This document shows positions 17,521 to 28,153 of a stretch of DNA of 64,000 bases, piece after piece. Numbering within the stretch: the first letter of the stretch is position 1; the number at the start of each line of letters is the position of its first letter. Made by a program: the position numbers and the translations under genes. The stretch is from Campylobacter sp. RM6914. GTDB taxonomy: Bacteria; Campylobacterota; Campylobacteria; Campylobacterales; Campylobacteraceae. The notes under the pieces were generated by a model that saw nothing but the letters and a program-made list of their open reading frames with translations, was not told the DNA's origin and did no database searches. The stretch is from the NCBI RefSeq assembly GCF_004803835.1, contig NZ_CP012545.1, positions 124,001 through 188,000 of the forward strand, written 5' to 3'.

Positions 17521-18262
17521 AAATTTCAATACTCACATCAAAACAGTGTTTAACATTTCCTTTAAAATATATCTTCTCATTTTCTAGTCTTAGTTGTAGT
17601 TCCTCGCCGCTTTTAGGATATACGCTTAAAATTTTATTTGCATGTAAATTTAAAACCGCACCGTAAAAGCATGCCGCCATACCGGTTCCGCAAGCTAGCG
17701 TCTCATCTTCAACGCCACGTTCATATGTTCTTACTTTTAGCGATCCGTTTTCAAATTTGGCGAAATTTATATTTGCATTATATTTGTGTCGCAGATGTTT
17801 TGCTAAATTTAGGTCAAATTTATCCAAATTTTGTGTAAAATGCACCAAATGTGGCACTCCCGTATCGTAAAAAAACCACTCTTTATCAAATTCGTTTATA
17901 CTATCTTTGCTTAGGATTTTAGGGCTTGTTAATTCGACTTCAACGCTATTTTCATCCACATCTCCGGTTATTAGCCCGGCACCGGTTAGAAGCTTGGAGC
18001 TTTTGTTTATAAGAGCGTTTTTATAAGCGTATAAAAATGCCGCTCTTGAGCCGTTGCCGCACATATTTGCACTACTTCCGTCAGAGTTGTAAAACTCCCA
18101 TCTTATACCATCGTCATACGGCAAGATAACTATCAGTCCATCGGCTCCTATGCCGTTTTGTCTGTCGCAAATTTTTACAGCAAAGTCGCTTCTATCTGCC
18201 TTTAAAAACGTATGAAAGATCACAAAATCATTGCCACTTGCATTGTATTTGCTAACCAACAT
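17519..18262 (-). CDS. dapF: Diaminopimelate epimerase
   Basis: A 247-residue enzyme that interconverts LL- and meso-diaminopimelate for lysine and peptidoglycan. Both catalytic cysteines are present: NMCGNGSRAA (near residue 67) and LACGTGMAACF (near 190). The N-terminal KYNASGNDFV motif is canonical. The start lies inside the end of coaE (11-base overlap), so the pair is translationally coupled. Confidence 0.95.
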   Translation of the reverse strand: MLVSKYNASGNDFVIFHTFLKADRSDFAVKICDRQNGIGADGLIVILPYDDGIRWEFYNSDGSSANMCGNGSRAAFLYAYKNALINKSSKLLTGAGLITGDVDENSVEVELTSPKILSKDSINEFDKEWFFYDTGVPHLVHFTQNLDKFDLNLAKHLRHKYNANINFAKFENGSLKVRTYERGVEDETLACGTGMAACFYGAVLNLHANKILSVYPKSGEELQLRLENEKIYFKGNVKHCFDVSIEI

Positions 18263-18857
18263 TTGCTTTACCTTTTAGATCGTTTAAGAATTTATTTACA
18301 CTTGCCTCTAGATTTAACAAGTCTGAGCTATTGTCTATAATAAAATTTGCCATTTTTCGTTTTTCTTCGATGTCTATTTGCAGATTTACACGTGATTTTG
18401 CCGCTTTGCTATCAAGCTCGTTTCTTTTCATTACTCTTTTTATAAGCTCTTTTTTTGAAGCATAAACGACTACTACTTTTTCAAAACACTCATAAACGCC
18501 CTTGCGCTCAAAATAAAGCGGTATATCAACGAAATAAAAAATATTTTTATCTTCTAAAATTTCACACTTGGCATAAATTTCATCTCGTATCTTTGGATGT
18601 AAGAGCTCTTCAAGCCATGATAATTTGTCTTTATCTGCAAATACGATCTCGCCCAGTTTTTTTCTATCTACTTTGCCGTTTTTAACAACATCTTTAAATT
18701 TTATAGAAATTTCATCAGCCAAACTTTGTAAGACTTCGTGCGCTATTTCATCAGCGTCTATCACGCTATATCCGTGTAGTTTTAGTAGTGTGCAAACCGT
18801 GCTTTTGCCAGATCCTATCGAGCCTGTTACAACGATGCCTTTTTTAAATTTACGCAT
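18252..18857 (-). CDS. coaE: Dephospho-CoA kinase
   Basis: A 201-residue P-loop kinase with the Walker A motif TGSIGSGKST (residues 11-20). DADEIAHEVL and the KKELIKRVMKRN lid region follow. It phosphorylates dephospho-CoA in the last step of coenzyme A synthesis. It is divergent from purM with a 70-base gap and heads a two-gene operon with dapF. Confidence 0.93.
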   Translation of the reverse strand: MRKFKKGIVVTGSIGSGKSTVCTLLKLHGYSVIDADEIAHEVLQSLADEISIKFKDVVKNGKVDRKKLGEIVFADKDKLSWLEELLHPKIRDEIYAKCEILEDKNIFYFVDIPLYFERKGVYECFEKVVVVYASKKELIKRVMKRNELDSKAAKSRVNLQIDIEEKRKMANFIIDNSSDLLNLEASVNKFLNDLKGKANVG

Positions 18858-18887
18858 TTTTGACCTTTATTTTACTACGATTTTAGC

Positions 18888-18915
18888 AAATTTTGGCTAA
18901 AATCAGCCAAAATTT
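18888..18915 (+). promoter_or_regulatory. Perfect 11-bp inverted repeat over the purM promoter
   Basis: AAATTTTGGCT (18888-18898), a 6-base spacer and AGCCAAAATTT (18905-18915) form a perfect dyad. A candidate purM -10 (TAAAAT, 18898-18903) lies in its centre and the Shine-Dalgarno AAGGGGG directly follows. It could be an operator or a leader hairpin; no regulator is identified. Confidence 0.45.
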
Positions 18916-18927
18916 AAGGGGGCGAAA

Positions 18928-19911
18928 ATGATAACATATAAAGACGCTGGTGTTGATATTGATGCAGGAAATGAGTTTGTCAATGCGATAAAACCTCATG
19001 TTAAATCAACCTTTACTCCGTTGGTTTTGGGTGGTATCGGCTCGTTTTCAGGAGCTATCAAACTACCAAGCGGCTATAAAAATCCTGCCATTTTAGGCGC
19101 AACCGATGGTGTTGGCACAAAGCTTAGGCTTGCCATAGATGCAAATCGCCTTGATAAAGTAGGTGAGGATCTAGTCGCAATGTGCGTAAACGACCTGATA
19201 TGCAACTTTGCTACGCCGTTGTTTTTTCTTGATTATTACGCTACGGCAAAGCTTGATATAAATTCAGCCGAAGTCGTAGTTAAGGGTATTGCAGAAGGTT
19301 GCAAGAAGGCAAGTTGTGCTTTAATAGGCGGCGAAACGGCAGAGATGCCCTCGATGTATGAAAAAGGTGATTTTGACCTGGCCGGATTTGCTGTTGGCAT
19401 GGCTGAGATAGACGAGATAGATAGAGCAAAATTTGTAAAAAAAGGCGATAAGCTTTTAGCGCTTAGCTCAAGTGGGCTTCATTCAAACGGTTACTCATTG
19501 GCAAGAAAAGTAGTTGAAAGCAAAGGGTTAAAATTTGACGATAAATTGGGAGATAAAAATTTAATCGACCTTTTACTGGAGCCAACTAGAATTTATGTGC
19601 CTGAATTTTTAAAACTAAAAGATAAACTAAACGCTCTAGCTCACATCACAGGCGGTGGTTTGGTTGAAAATTTACCTCGTGTTTTCCCTGTAGGACTTGG
19701 TGCAAAGATAAATGTAGACGCTATCAAGCGACCTGAAATTTACTCGATATTTGATGGAGTTGTAGAACAAGCAGAGCTTTATCGCACATTTAATATGGGC
19801 GTAGGCATGGTGCTTGTAGTAAGCCCTGAAAATGTGAAATTTATACTTGAGGATTCTGACGCTTATGAGATAGGCGAAGTCGTAGAAGGTAGCGGCGTAG
19901 AGCTTATCTAA
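18928..19911 (+). CDS. purM: Phosphoribosylformylglycinamidine cyclo-ligase (AIR synthetase)
   Basis: A 327-residue enzyme of de novo purine synthesis. It has the AIR synthase nucleotide-site sequence GATDGVGTKLRLA (near residue 52), MCVNDL, GGETAEMP and the C-terminal ITGGGLVENLPR. The length is typical. It is preceded by AAGGGGGCG seven bases before ATG and followed by a strong bidirectional terminator, so it is a single-gene unit. Confidence 0.96.
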   Translation: MITYKDAGVDIDAGNEFVNAIKPHVKSTFTPLVLGGIGSFSGAIKLPSGYKNPAILGATDGVGTKLRLAIDANRLDKVGEDLVAMCVNDLICNFATPLFFLDYYATAKLDINSAEVVVKGIAEGCKKASCALIGGETAEMPSMYEKGDFDLAGFAVGMAEIDEIDRAKFVKKGDKLLALSSSGLHSNGYSLARKVVESKGLKFDDKLGDKNLIDLLLEPTRIYVPEFLKLKDKLNALAHITGGGLVENLPRVFPVGLGAKINVDAIKRPEIYSIFDGVVEQAELYRTFNMGVGMVLVVSPENVKFILEDSDAYEIGEVVEGSGVELI

Positions 19912-19919
19912 ATTTAAAA

Positions 19920-19951
19920 TATCTTGCTTTGAAAATAATCAAAGCAAGATA
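19920..19951. terminator. Bidirectional terminator between purM and the AGCS symporter gene
   Basis: TATCTTGCTTTGA (19920-19932) and TCAAAGCAAGATA (19939-19951) form a perfect 13-bp stem with a 6-base loop. It is followed by AAGTTTTATTTTATTTT on the plus strand. Confidence 0.85.
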
Positions 19952-19956
19952 AAGTT

Positions 19957-21366
19957 TTATTTTATTTTGATGTAATCTTCCGCTTTATACTCTTTTTTAG
20001 CATTATAGTCCTCTAGCAGTTTAACCACTATCGGGCTAAGTAATAAAACAGCTATAAGGTTTGGCAGTACCATAAGACCGTTAAAGAGGTCAGAAAGCTC
20101 CCAAACGAGTTTTATTTTTAGCAGGCTTCCTAAAAATACAAAAGCAACCACTAGTACTTGCAAAAATTTAACACCTTTTTTGCCAAAAAGATATCTGACG
20201 TTTATCTCTGCAAAATAATACCAACCAAGTATCGTTGTAAATGCAAAGAAAAATAGGCAAATCGCAACAAACGAATACCCGATAGTATGTCCTAGAAGAT
20301 GTGATGAAAATGCCTCTTGAACAAGGGTTATACCGCTAAAAACCGGTTGACCGTTTTCAAATGCTACGACGTTTGAGCTAAGCACTACAAAGACGGTAAT
20401 GTTAAGTACGATAAATGTATCCACAAAAACCGACATGATACCTAAAACACCTTGCTCTACGGGATGTTTTACTTTAGCGGCTGCATGCGCGTGAGGAGTT
20501 GAGCCCATACCAGCTTCGTTACTGAACAAACCTCTTGCTATGCCGTATCTCATGGCAGTTGCGATACTAGTACCGATAGCGCCGCCCCAAGCGGCAGAAG
20601 GGTTAAACGCTGCTTCAAATATTATGCTTACAACTGATGGAATTTCTTTAAAATTTACGCAAACTATAAGTAGACCGACGATGACATATATGATAGCCAT
20701 TACAGGAACCACCTTTTCCGCAACTCTTGCGATGGCCTTAACTCCGCCTATAAAAACTACCGCACAAACTATGGCTAAAACTAAGCCTATCGCCCATTGA
20801 GGGATACCAAAAGCCCCCGAAAAGCCATCTGATATAGAGTTAGCTTGAACCATATTTCCCATAAAACCAAGTGCTAAAATAATAGCCACCGCAAAAAATC
20901 CTGCTAAAACTTTACCAAGTTTTCCGCCGATACCTTTTGAGATGTAAAATGCCGGACCGCCTATGGTGTGATCGCTATCGTCTTTTGTTTTATAAACTTG
21001 TGCCAGACAAATTTCGGCAAAATTTGTAGCCATGCCTAAAAACGCCGCGCACCACATCCAAAATATCGCACCTGGTCCGCCCATTACAAGTGCGGTTGAA
21101 GCGCCAACCAAGTTGCCGGTGCCAACTTGTGCGGCCACTGCTGTTGCTACTGACTGAAACGAACTCATACCGTCTTTGCCGGCTGCTTCGCCGTGTAAAG
21201 AGAAGTTTCCAAAAAGGCGATTCCACCCATCTTTAAACTTAAAAATCTGAACAAATTTTAGTCTAAATGTGAAAAAGAGACCGGTTCCGCATAGGAGGGT
21301 TATTAAAAAATAAGGCCCCCAAACAAAGGAATTTACCTTACTAACGAGTTCTGTGAATAGTTCCAA
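19957..21366 (-). CDS. Sodium:alanine (AGCS family) symporter
   Basis: A 469-residue transporter with about eleven membrane segments. The AGCS signatures are present: VAAQVGTGNLVGASTALVMGGPG (near residues 75-97, in two parts) and NEAGMGSTPHAHAAAKVKHP (near 280). The family takes up alanine or glycine with Na+. In Campylobacter, which lives on amino acids, such uptake feeds central metabolism. The start at 21366 begins MELFTELVSKVNSFVWG. The substrate is inferred from the family. Confidence 0.93.
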   Translation of the reverse strand: MELFTELVSKVNSFVWGPYFLITLLCGTGLFFTFRLKFVQIFKFKDGWNRLFGNFSLHGEAAGKDGMSSFQSVATAVAAQVGTGNLVGASTALVMGGPGAIFWMWCAAFLGMATNFAEICLAQVYKTKDDSDHTIGGPAFYISKGIGGKLGKVLAGFFAVAIILALGFMGNMVQANSISDGFSGAFGIPQWAIGLVLAIVCAVVFIGGVKAIARVAEKVVPVMAIIYVIVGLLIVCVNFKEIPSVVSIIFEAAFNPSAAWGGAIGTSIATAMRYGIARGLFSNEAGMGSTPHAHAAAKVKHPVEQGVLGIMSVFVDTFIVLNITVFVVLSSNVVAFENGQPVFSGITLVQEAFSSHLLGHTIGYSFVAICLFFFAFTTILGWYYFAEINVRYLFGKKGVKFLQVLVVAFVFLGSLLKIKLVWELSDLFNGLMVLPNLIAVLLLSPIVVKLLEDYNAKKEYKAEDYIKIK

Positions 21367-21578
21367 AACAACATCCTTTCATGATATAGATTTTAAAGTG
21401 TATTTAAAAAAAAATTAAAATTTTATAAAAATTAAATTTTTTAATATAAAATTACAATACAACCTTACTTTTTGTTATAAAATAAATTTCAAATACCCTG
21501 TTTGTCGCATTCTCTATATAAATTTAAGCTAAAATTTATATTAAAATATCACAAATAAAGTCACAAAAAATGCTATAT

Positions 21579-22769
21579 TTATCTTTGTTTTATCTTAGCT
21601 AGCCACTCGCTAAGAGTTTTTTCAAAACCGATCCCGTCACTTTTATAAAATTTAAGTGGTTTTGTAAGGTAGTTTTGTTCGACCCAGCCCCCAAAATCAT
21701 GTGGATAAAGGTAGTTCTTTACCTCGGGAGCAGTGTTGATTAGGTGTTTTGGTATTTGAAGTTTTTCTTCGCTTTTTACGTAACTAAGAGCCGAATTTAT
21801 CGCTACATAGCTTGAATTTGACTTTGGTGAATGCGCTAGATAAACGGCACATTGTGCAAGGATTATGCGGGCTTCGGGATAGCCGATTTTGCTTACGGCA
21901 TTTAGGGTGCTGACAGCTAAATTTAAGGCGTTTGGATTGGCGTTGCCGATATCTTCGCTAGCAAGTATAACCATACGTCTAGCGATAAAATCCGCACTCT
22001 CTCCAGCGTCAATCAACCTTGCTAGATAATAAATGGCGGCATTTTCGTCGCTACCTCTAAGGCTTTTTATGAGCGCACTTGCTAAATGATAGTGTGTGTC
22101 ATCCTCGCTGATACCCTCTGAAACGGTATTTGCCCTAAGTGTTTTTAGGTTATCCAAGGTTATATTTATGTCTATGCTAAGCGCAAATTCGAGTAAATTT
22201 AATAAGCTTCTAGCGTCGCCTCCGCTGCTTTTAAACAAATACTCTTTTGCTTCTTTGTCTATATTAAATTTTACCTCTTCTTGCACACGCTTTAATAATT
22301 TGTCAAAGTCTTTTGAGCTTAATGGCTTAAACTCAAAAAGCATAGAACGACTTCTGATGCCTGAACTTAGTGTGAAGAACGGATTTTCAGTGCTTGCACC
22401 AATAATTATAGCACGGTAATTTTCCATCGGGATCAAAAGCGCTTCTTGTTGTGTTTTGCTTAGCCGATGAATCTCATCGATAAAAAACAGCGGCTTAACT
22501 AACGCGTTTTCATAGTTTTTTAAAATTTTACGAAATTCATCTATTTTTAAATTACCGCCGTCAAATTCATAAAAGTCGTATTTCATAAGACTTGCAACAG
22601 CTCTGGCAAAGCTTGTTTTACCACATCCCGCAAGCCCGTAAAACATACTATGGGGGATCTTTTCGTTTTCTATAAATTTTTTAAAAACCCTAACGATATC
22701 TTCTTGACCGCAGATCTCATCAAGGGTTTTTGGGCGAAATTTAAGGGCAAACATCGAATTTATTGACAT
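21579..22769 (-). CDS. rarA: Replication-associated recombination protein RarA (MgsA)
   Basis: A 396-residue AAA+ ATPase of the clamp-loader-like RarA/MgsA/WRNIP1 family. Walker A is GLAGCGKTSFA (near residue 45), Walker B is FFIDEIHRL, sensor 1 is GASTENPFF, and the C-terminal tetramerisation domain is complete (PHDFGGWVEQNYL). It acts at stalled replication forks. Two starts are possible: ATG 22769, which overlaps nrdA by 10 bases, and ATG 22754 (MFALKFRPKTLDEICGQ), the better fit to family N-termini. Neither has an ideally spaced Shine-Dalgarno. Confidence 0.93.
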   Translation of the reverse strand: MSINSMFALKFRPKTLDEICGQEDIVRVFKKFIENEKIPHSMFYGLAGCGKTSFARAVASLMKYDFYEFDGGNLKIDEFRKILKNYENALVKPLFFIDEIHRLSKTQQEALLIPMENYRAIIIGASTENPFFTLSSGIRSRSMLFEFKPLSSKDFDKLLKRVQEEVKFNIDKEAKEYLFKSSGGDARSLLNLLEFALSIDINITLDNLKTLRANTVSEGISEDDTHYHLASALIKSLRGSDENAAIYYLARLIDAGESADFIARRMVILASEDIGNANPNALNLAVSTLNAVSKIGYPEARIILAQCAVYLAHSPKSNSSYVAINSALSYVKSEEKLQIPKHLINTAPEVKNYLYPHDFGGWVEQNYLTKPLKFYKSDGIGFEKTLSEWLAKIKQR

Positions 22770-25132
22770 CCCTCACACTCAACAGAGCGATCGGCTACAT
22801 TATTTACCTTTTCGCTATCAGGTGATTCTGAGCGAAGGTAGTAGGTTGATTTTAGTCCAAGCTCCCATGCAAGTGTGTAAATTTCACTTAAATATCCGCC
22901 ACTTGCCTTATCAAGGCTCATAAAGATATTTAGGCTTTGACCCTGGTCGATCCACTTTTGACGAACAGCTCCGGCTTTTATAAGAACTCTTTGATCAAGC
23001 TCGTAAGCAGGCGTGTAGTACTGCCAAGTATCAGGACTTAAATTTGGCACAACATTTGGTATCATGCCGCTTAGATTATGCTCAAACCATTTTCTCTTAT
23101 ATACAGGCTCGATAGTTTGTGTAGTGCCTACAAGTATGCTTATGCTTGAGGTAGGGGCGATTGCCATTAGATAGCCGTTGCGCATACCGTCGGTTTTAAC
23201 TTTTTGGCGAAGCTTGTCCCAGTCGCAGCTTCCATCATCAAACAAGCCTCCACGATTTACCAAGGCTTTTGCATTTTCGTTTGCAACATCGATAGGCATT
23301 ATGCCTTTGCTCCATTTTGAGCCCTCAAAAGTTGGATACTTGCCTTTTTCAACAGCTAAATTTGAGCTTGTATATATTGTGTGGTAGCTTATGTTTTCCA
23401 TTATACTATCTATAAGTGCTAAATGCTCGTAACTTCCCCATTTTACGCCTTTTTGTGCTATCATTTGAGCTTCGCCCATTACACCAAGCCCTATAGATCT
23501 ACTGCTTAAATTTGTGTATTTTACTTTTTTGTGTGGGTAGAAATTTAGATCGATTACGTTATCAAGCATCCTAACCGCTATCGGAACTACTCTTGATATA
23601 TCTTCAGGCGTATTTATCTTGCTTAAATTTACGCTTGCTAGGTTACAAACTGCTGTTTTGCCTTCGGTTGCCTCTTTTTCTACGATAAAGATTTCTTTAC
23701 CTTTTAGGCTATCAAGCGCACTAAGTTTCTTAGCTTTTTTTGTTATGCCGCTATCTACCGTAACATCGTCTTCTTCGTCAAATAGTTCTACTTCGCCATC
23801 TGTATAGATGATTTTGATCTTATAATAGTTTGGCTCGGTGTTTTGAAAAATTTCAGTACATAAATTCGAGCTTCTAATTATGCCTTCGTGGTCGTTTGGA
23901 TTAGCTTTGTTTGCATTGTCTTTAAACGCTAAAAACGGCATGCCTGTCTCAAAATAGCTAGTTAGTATCTTTTTCCAAAGATCTTTTGCTAGCATGGTAT
24001 TTTTTTGGATATTTTCGTTGTTTTCATACTCTAGGTATTTTTTCTCAAACTCATCTCCGTAAAGCTCGCAAAGATCGCTCACGTCAGCCGGGTCAAAAAG
24101 TGTCCATTTGCCGTTTTCTTGCACTCTTTTCATAAAGAGATCATTTATCCAAAGCGCAGGGAAAATTTCATGCGCCCTGCGTCTTTCTTCGCCCGAGTTT
24201 TTACGAAGGTCTAAAAAGTCGCTAACATCCATGTGCCAAGGCTCGATATAAACGGCGATAGCGCCTTTTCTAGTGCCTAGCTGATCGACTGCAACGGCTA
24301 TATCGTTGGTTATCTTTAAGAAAGGTATGATACCTCCTGCTGCATTTTTATGCCCATCTATGCTACCGCCCATAGCGCGAACCTTACTCCAGTCCCAGCC
24401 GATACCTCCGCCAAATTTAGAAAGAAGAGCCATCTCTTTATAGCTATCAAAAATTCCCTCGATATTATCGGGAGTAGAGCCGATGTAGCATGAGCTTAGT
24501 TGGTGACGCTGTGTTCTTGCGTTTGATAGAGTAGGGGTTGCTAGCATAACCTCAAATTTACTTATCAGGTCGTAAAATTTCTTAGCCCAGCCTTGGCAGT
24601 CAAGTTCGTTTTGGGCAAGAAACATCGCTATGGCCATAAACATTTGCTGTGGAAGCTCTATAGGTTTTCCTTGCTTATCTTTTATCAAGTATCTGTCGTA
24701 AAGTGTTTTTATGCCAAGATATGCAAATTGCAAATCACGCTGCGGTTTTATGTAGTCATTTAGATCATCAAGGTCGTATTTTTCTTTTAATCCGGGCACT
24801 ATACGACCGGCTTTTTCACCCTTTTCAAAATACTCCCTTAAGTGGCTATATCCATTATATCCTGTTACTTTATGGTATAGATCGTATAAAAATAATCTAG
24901 CAGCGACGAATGTCCAGTTTGGACGGTCGATATCTATCTTGTCTACGGCGGTTTTTATAAGCGTTTGTTGGATCTCTTCAGTTGTTATCATATCTCTAAA
25001 CTGAATTTTTGCATCTACTTCGAGTTCGCTAAGGCTTACGTTATCAAGTCCGACCACCGCTTCACTCGTGTATTTTTTGATCTTACTTATATCTAACTCT
25101 TCCGTTCTTCCGTTGCGTTTTATTACTTTCAT
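22760..25132 (-). CDS. nrdA: Ribonucleoside-diphosphate reductase alpha subunit (class Ia)
   Basis: A 790-residue large subunit. An N-terminal ATP-cone covers about residues 1-90. Active-site cysteines are in SSCYIG, SNLCTEI (with the conserved Asn and Glu) and TAVCNLASVNLSK, and a C-terminal redox pair in ECEGCQ. It reduces ribonucleotides with the tyrosyl radical of NrdB, which is not in this window. rarA overlaps its end, so rarA is probably expressed from the nrdA transcript. Confidence 0.96.
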   Translation of the reverse strand: MKVIKRNGRTEELDISKIKKYTSEAVVGLDNVSLSELEVDAKIQFRDMITTEEIQQTLIKTAVDKIDIDRPNWTFVAARLFLYDLYHKVTGYNGYSHLREYFEKGEKAGRIVPGLKEKYDLDDLNDYIKPQRDLQFAYLGIKTLYDRYLIKDKQGKPIELPQQMFMAIAMFLAQNELDCQGWAKKFYDLISKFEVMLATPTLSNARTQRHQLSSCYIGSTPDNIEGIFDSYKEMALLSKFGGGIGWDWSKVRAMGGSIDGHKNAAGGIIPFLKITNDIAVAVDQLGTRKGAIAVYIEPWHMDVSDFLDLRKNSGEERRRAHEIFPALWINDLFMKRVQENGKWTLFDPADVSDLCELYGDEFEKKYLEYENNENIQKNTMLAKDLWKKILTSYFETGMPFLAFKDNANKANPNDHEGIIRSSNLCTEIFQNTEPNYYKIKIIYTDGEVELFDEEDDVTVDSGITKKAKKLSALDSLKGKEIFIVEKEATEGKTAVCNLASVNLSKINTPEDISRVVPIAVRMLDNVIDLNFYPHKKVKYTNLSSRSIGLGVMGEAQMIAQKGVKWGSYEHLALIDSIMENISYHTIYTSSNLAVEKGKYPTFEGSKWSKGIMPIDVANENAKALVNRGGLFDDGSCDWDKLRQKVKTDGMRNGYLMAIAPTSSISILVGTTQTIEPVYKRKWFEHNLSGMIPNVVPNLSPDTWQYYTPAYELDQRVLIKAGAVRQKWIDQGQSLNIFMSLDKASGGYLSEIYTLAWELGLKSTYYLRSESPDSEKVNNVADRSVECEGCQ

Positions 25133-25290
25133 ATTCTCTCTTTTGGGTGTATTTAAAAAATGGATTTTATCTTATGCTTGTTTTTAAACAGCTTAGGACG
25201 ATTTTAGTCGCTTTTTATGGTGCTTTGCACGTGAAATTTGTATTTAAAAATTTTATTACTTTTAAAAAATTTGCATTTGTATGAAGGAAA

Positions 25291-25313
25291 TTCCGCTTGA
25301 AAATCAAGCGGAA
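25291..25313 (-). terminator. Terminator of the nifS-nifU operon
   Basis: TTCCGCTTGA (25291-25300) and TCAAGCGGAA (25304-25313) make a perfect 10-bp stem with an AAA loop, six bases after the nifU stop. The downstream U-tract is weak. Confidence 0.65.
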
Positions 25314-25318
25314 ATATA

Positions 25319-26305
25319 TCATATCGGCATTACGCGAATATTTGTGCTTAGTTTTTCTTGTAGAACGTTTTCTATAGCGTAAAGTGTGCCACCTGCACCA
25401 CTAGCACAGCCTGAACATGCGCCAAGATAACGGATGTAAATATCTATGTTACCCTCTGGTGTTTTTTGTATATCAATAACCTCAAGATCCCCGCCGTCCA
25501 TCATAAGCATAGGGCGAATTTCGCTATCCATTATGCCCTCAACGGCTTTTAGCTGACCCACAACACTTAGTTCATCAAAATTTAATTGATCGCCTAAAGC
25601 TTTTGCGTTAGCTTGCTTTTTAAGACGCTCTTGCTCCATCTCGGCTCTTGTGTCGCGTAAGATGTCGGTTAGGTAGTATTCACGTTTTTCGTGTCCGCCT
25701 GGTTTTATGCATGACTTACAAAATGCCCCGGCCTTTGTGTATTGAGTGATCTCTTCAACTGTTTTAAGATCGTTTAGTTTTATAACTTCTTTAATCGTTC
25801 CAAGACTAACTCTAGCGCATTCGCAAACGATGATCTCATCTTCAAAATGATCAGGATCGACACCTTTGTAGCTAGCCGCGGCAGCCTTGATAACATCATA
25901 TGCCATAACCGAGCAGTGCATCTTTTGAGGTGGCACGGCAGGAGTTTCAGGTGTATCGCGCATAGCTTTTTCTACATCTATATTTGTTATTTTTACCGCT
26001 TCATCTACGGTTTTACCGATACAAAGTTCAGCCATTGTGTCAGAGCTAGCTATCGCTGTGCCACAACCAAAGCTTTTAAATTTAGCATCTATAATAGTAT
26101 CTGTTGCTTCATCTACAAGCCAATAAAGACGAACCGCATCGCCGCAACTTTCCGCACCAAAGTCGGCTACGATAAGTTTTGCGCCACGCTCTTTTGCTTC
26201 ATTTTCGGTTATCTCGCCCATAAATTTTGGATTATTCATTCTGTCTTGGACGACTTGAGAGTATTCATCCCAGATCGAACCGCCTATTAAACTATCTTTT
26301 GCCAT
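25319..26305 (-). CDS. nifU: NifU-type iron-sulfur cluster scaffold
   Basis: A 328-residue three-domain scaffold. The IscU-like N-terminal domain has cysteines in AESCGDA, FGCGTAI and MHCSVMAYD. A central [2Fe-2S] domain has CECARVS and FCKSCIKPGG. A C-terminal Nfu domain has LGACSGCASGAGG (near residue 295). It receives sulfur from NifS and builds clusters for cellular proteins. In Campylobacter and Helicobacter this NIF-type system is the housekeeping assembly machinery, not a sign of nitrogen fixation. It lies 51 bases after nifS. Confidence 0.95.
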   Translation of the reverse strand: MAKDSLIGGSIWDEYSQVVQDRMNNPKFMGEITENEAKERGAKLIVADFGAESCGDAVRLYWLVDEATDTIIDAKFKSFGCGTAIASSDTMAELCIGKTVDEAVKITNIDVEKAMRDTPETPAVPPQKMHCSVMAYDVIKAAAASYKGVDPDHFEDEIIVCECARVSLGTIKEVIKLNDLKTVEEITQYTKAGAFCKSCIKPGGHEKREYYLTDILRDTRAEMEQERLKKQANAKALGDQLNFDELSVVGQLKAVEGIMDSEIRPMLMMDGGDLEVIDIQKTPEGNIDIYIRYLGACSGCASGAGGTLYAIENVLQEKLSTNIRVMPI

Positions 26306-26356
26306 ATTATTCCTTTTTTTGACACACTTGGCGTCTTTTTTTAAATTTATTTAAAT

Positions 26357-27878
<1,522 letters not shown>

Positions 27879-27884
27879 TATAAT
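27879..27884 (+). promoter_or_regulatory. -10 box of the rpmE operon
   Basis: TTTTTTTAGTATAATCACG has a consensus TATAAT behind a T-run, 66 bases before rpmE. It probably drives rpmE through hom. Confidence 0.6.
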
Positions 27885-27949
27885 CACGCCTTGCTTAAAC
27901 TAGAAAGACAATATCACAAAAGATAATCAAGATAATCAAAGGAAAAATT

Positions 27950-28150
27950 ATGAAAAAAGAGATACATCCAGAGTATGTAGAATGCACCGTGACTTGCGCT
28001 TGTGGTAACACTTTTAAGACAAAGTCAAACAAAAGTGAGATCAGAATAGACATTTGCAGTGAGTGCCATCCGTTTTTTACAGGCAGTGAAAAGATCGTAG
28101 ATAGCGCTGGCCGCGTTGAGAAATTCAAGAAAAAATACGCTTTAAACTAA
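27950..28150 (+). CDS. rpmE: 50S ribosomal protein L31
   Basis: A 66-residue protein of the zinc-binding L31 type ([20 protein letters not shown], then [10 protein letters not shown]), with the four-cysteine site intact. A strong AAAGGA precedes the ATG. The stop is three bases before rsmI. Confidence 0.97.
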   Translation: MKKEIHPEYVECTVTCACGNTFKTKSNKSEIRIDICSECHPFFTGSEKIVDSAGRVEKFKKKYALN

Positions 28151-28153
28151 GCC

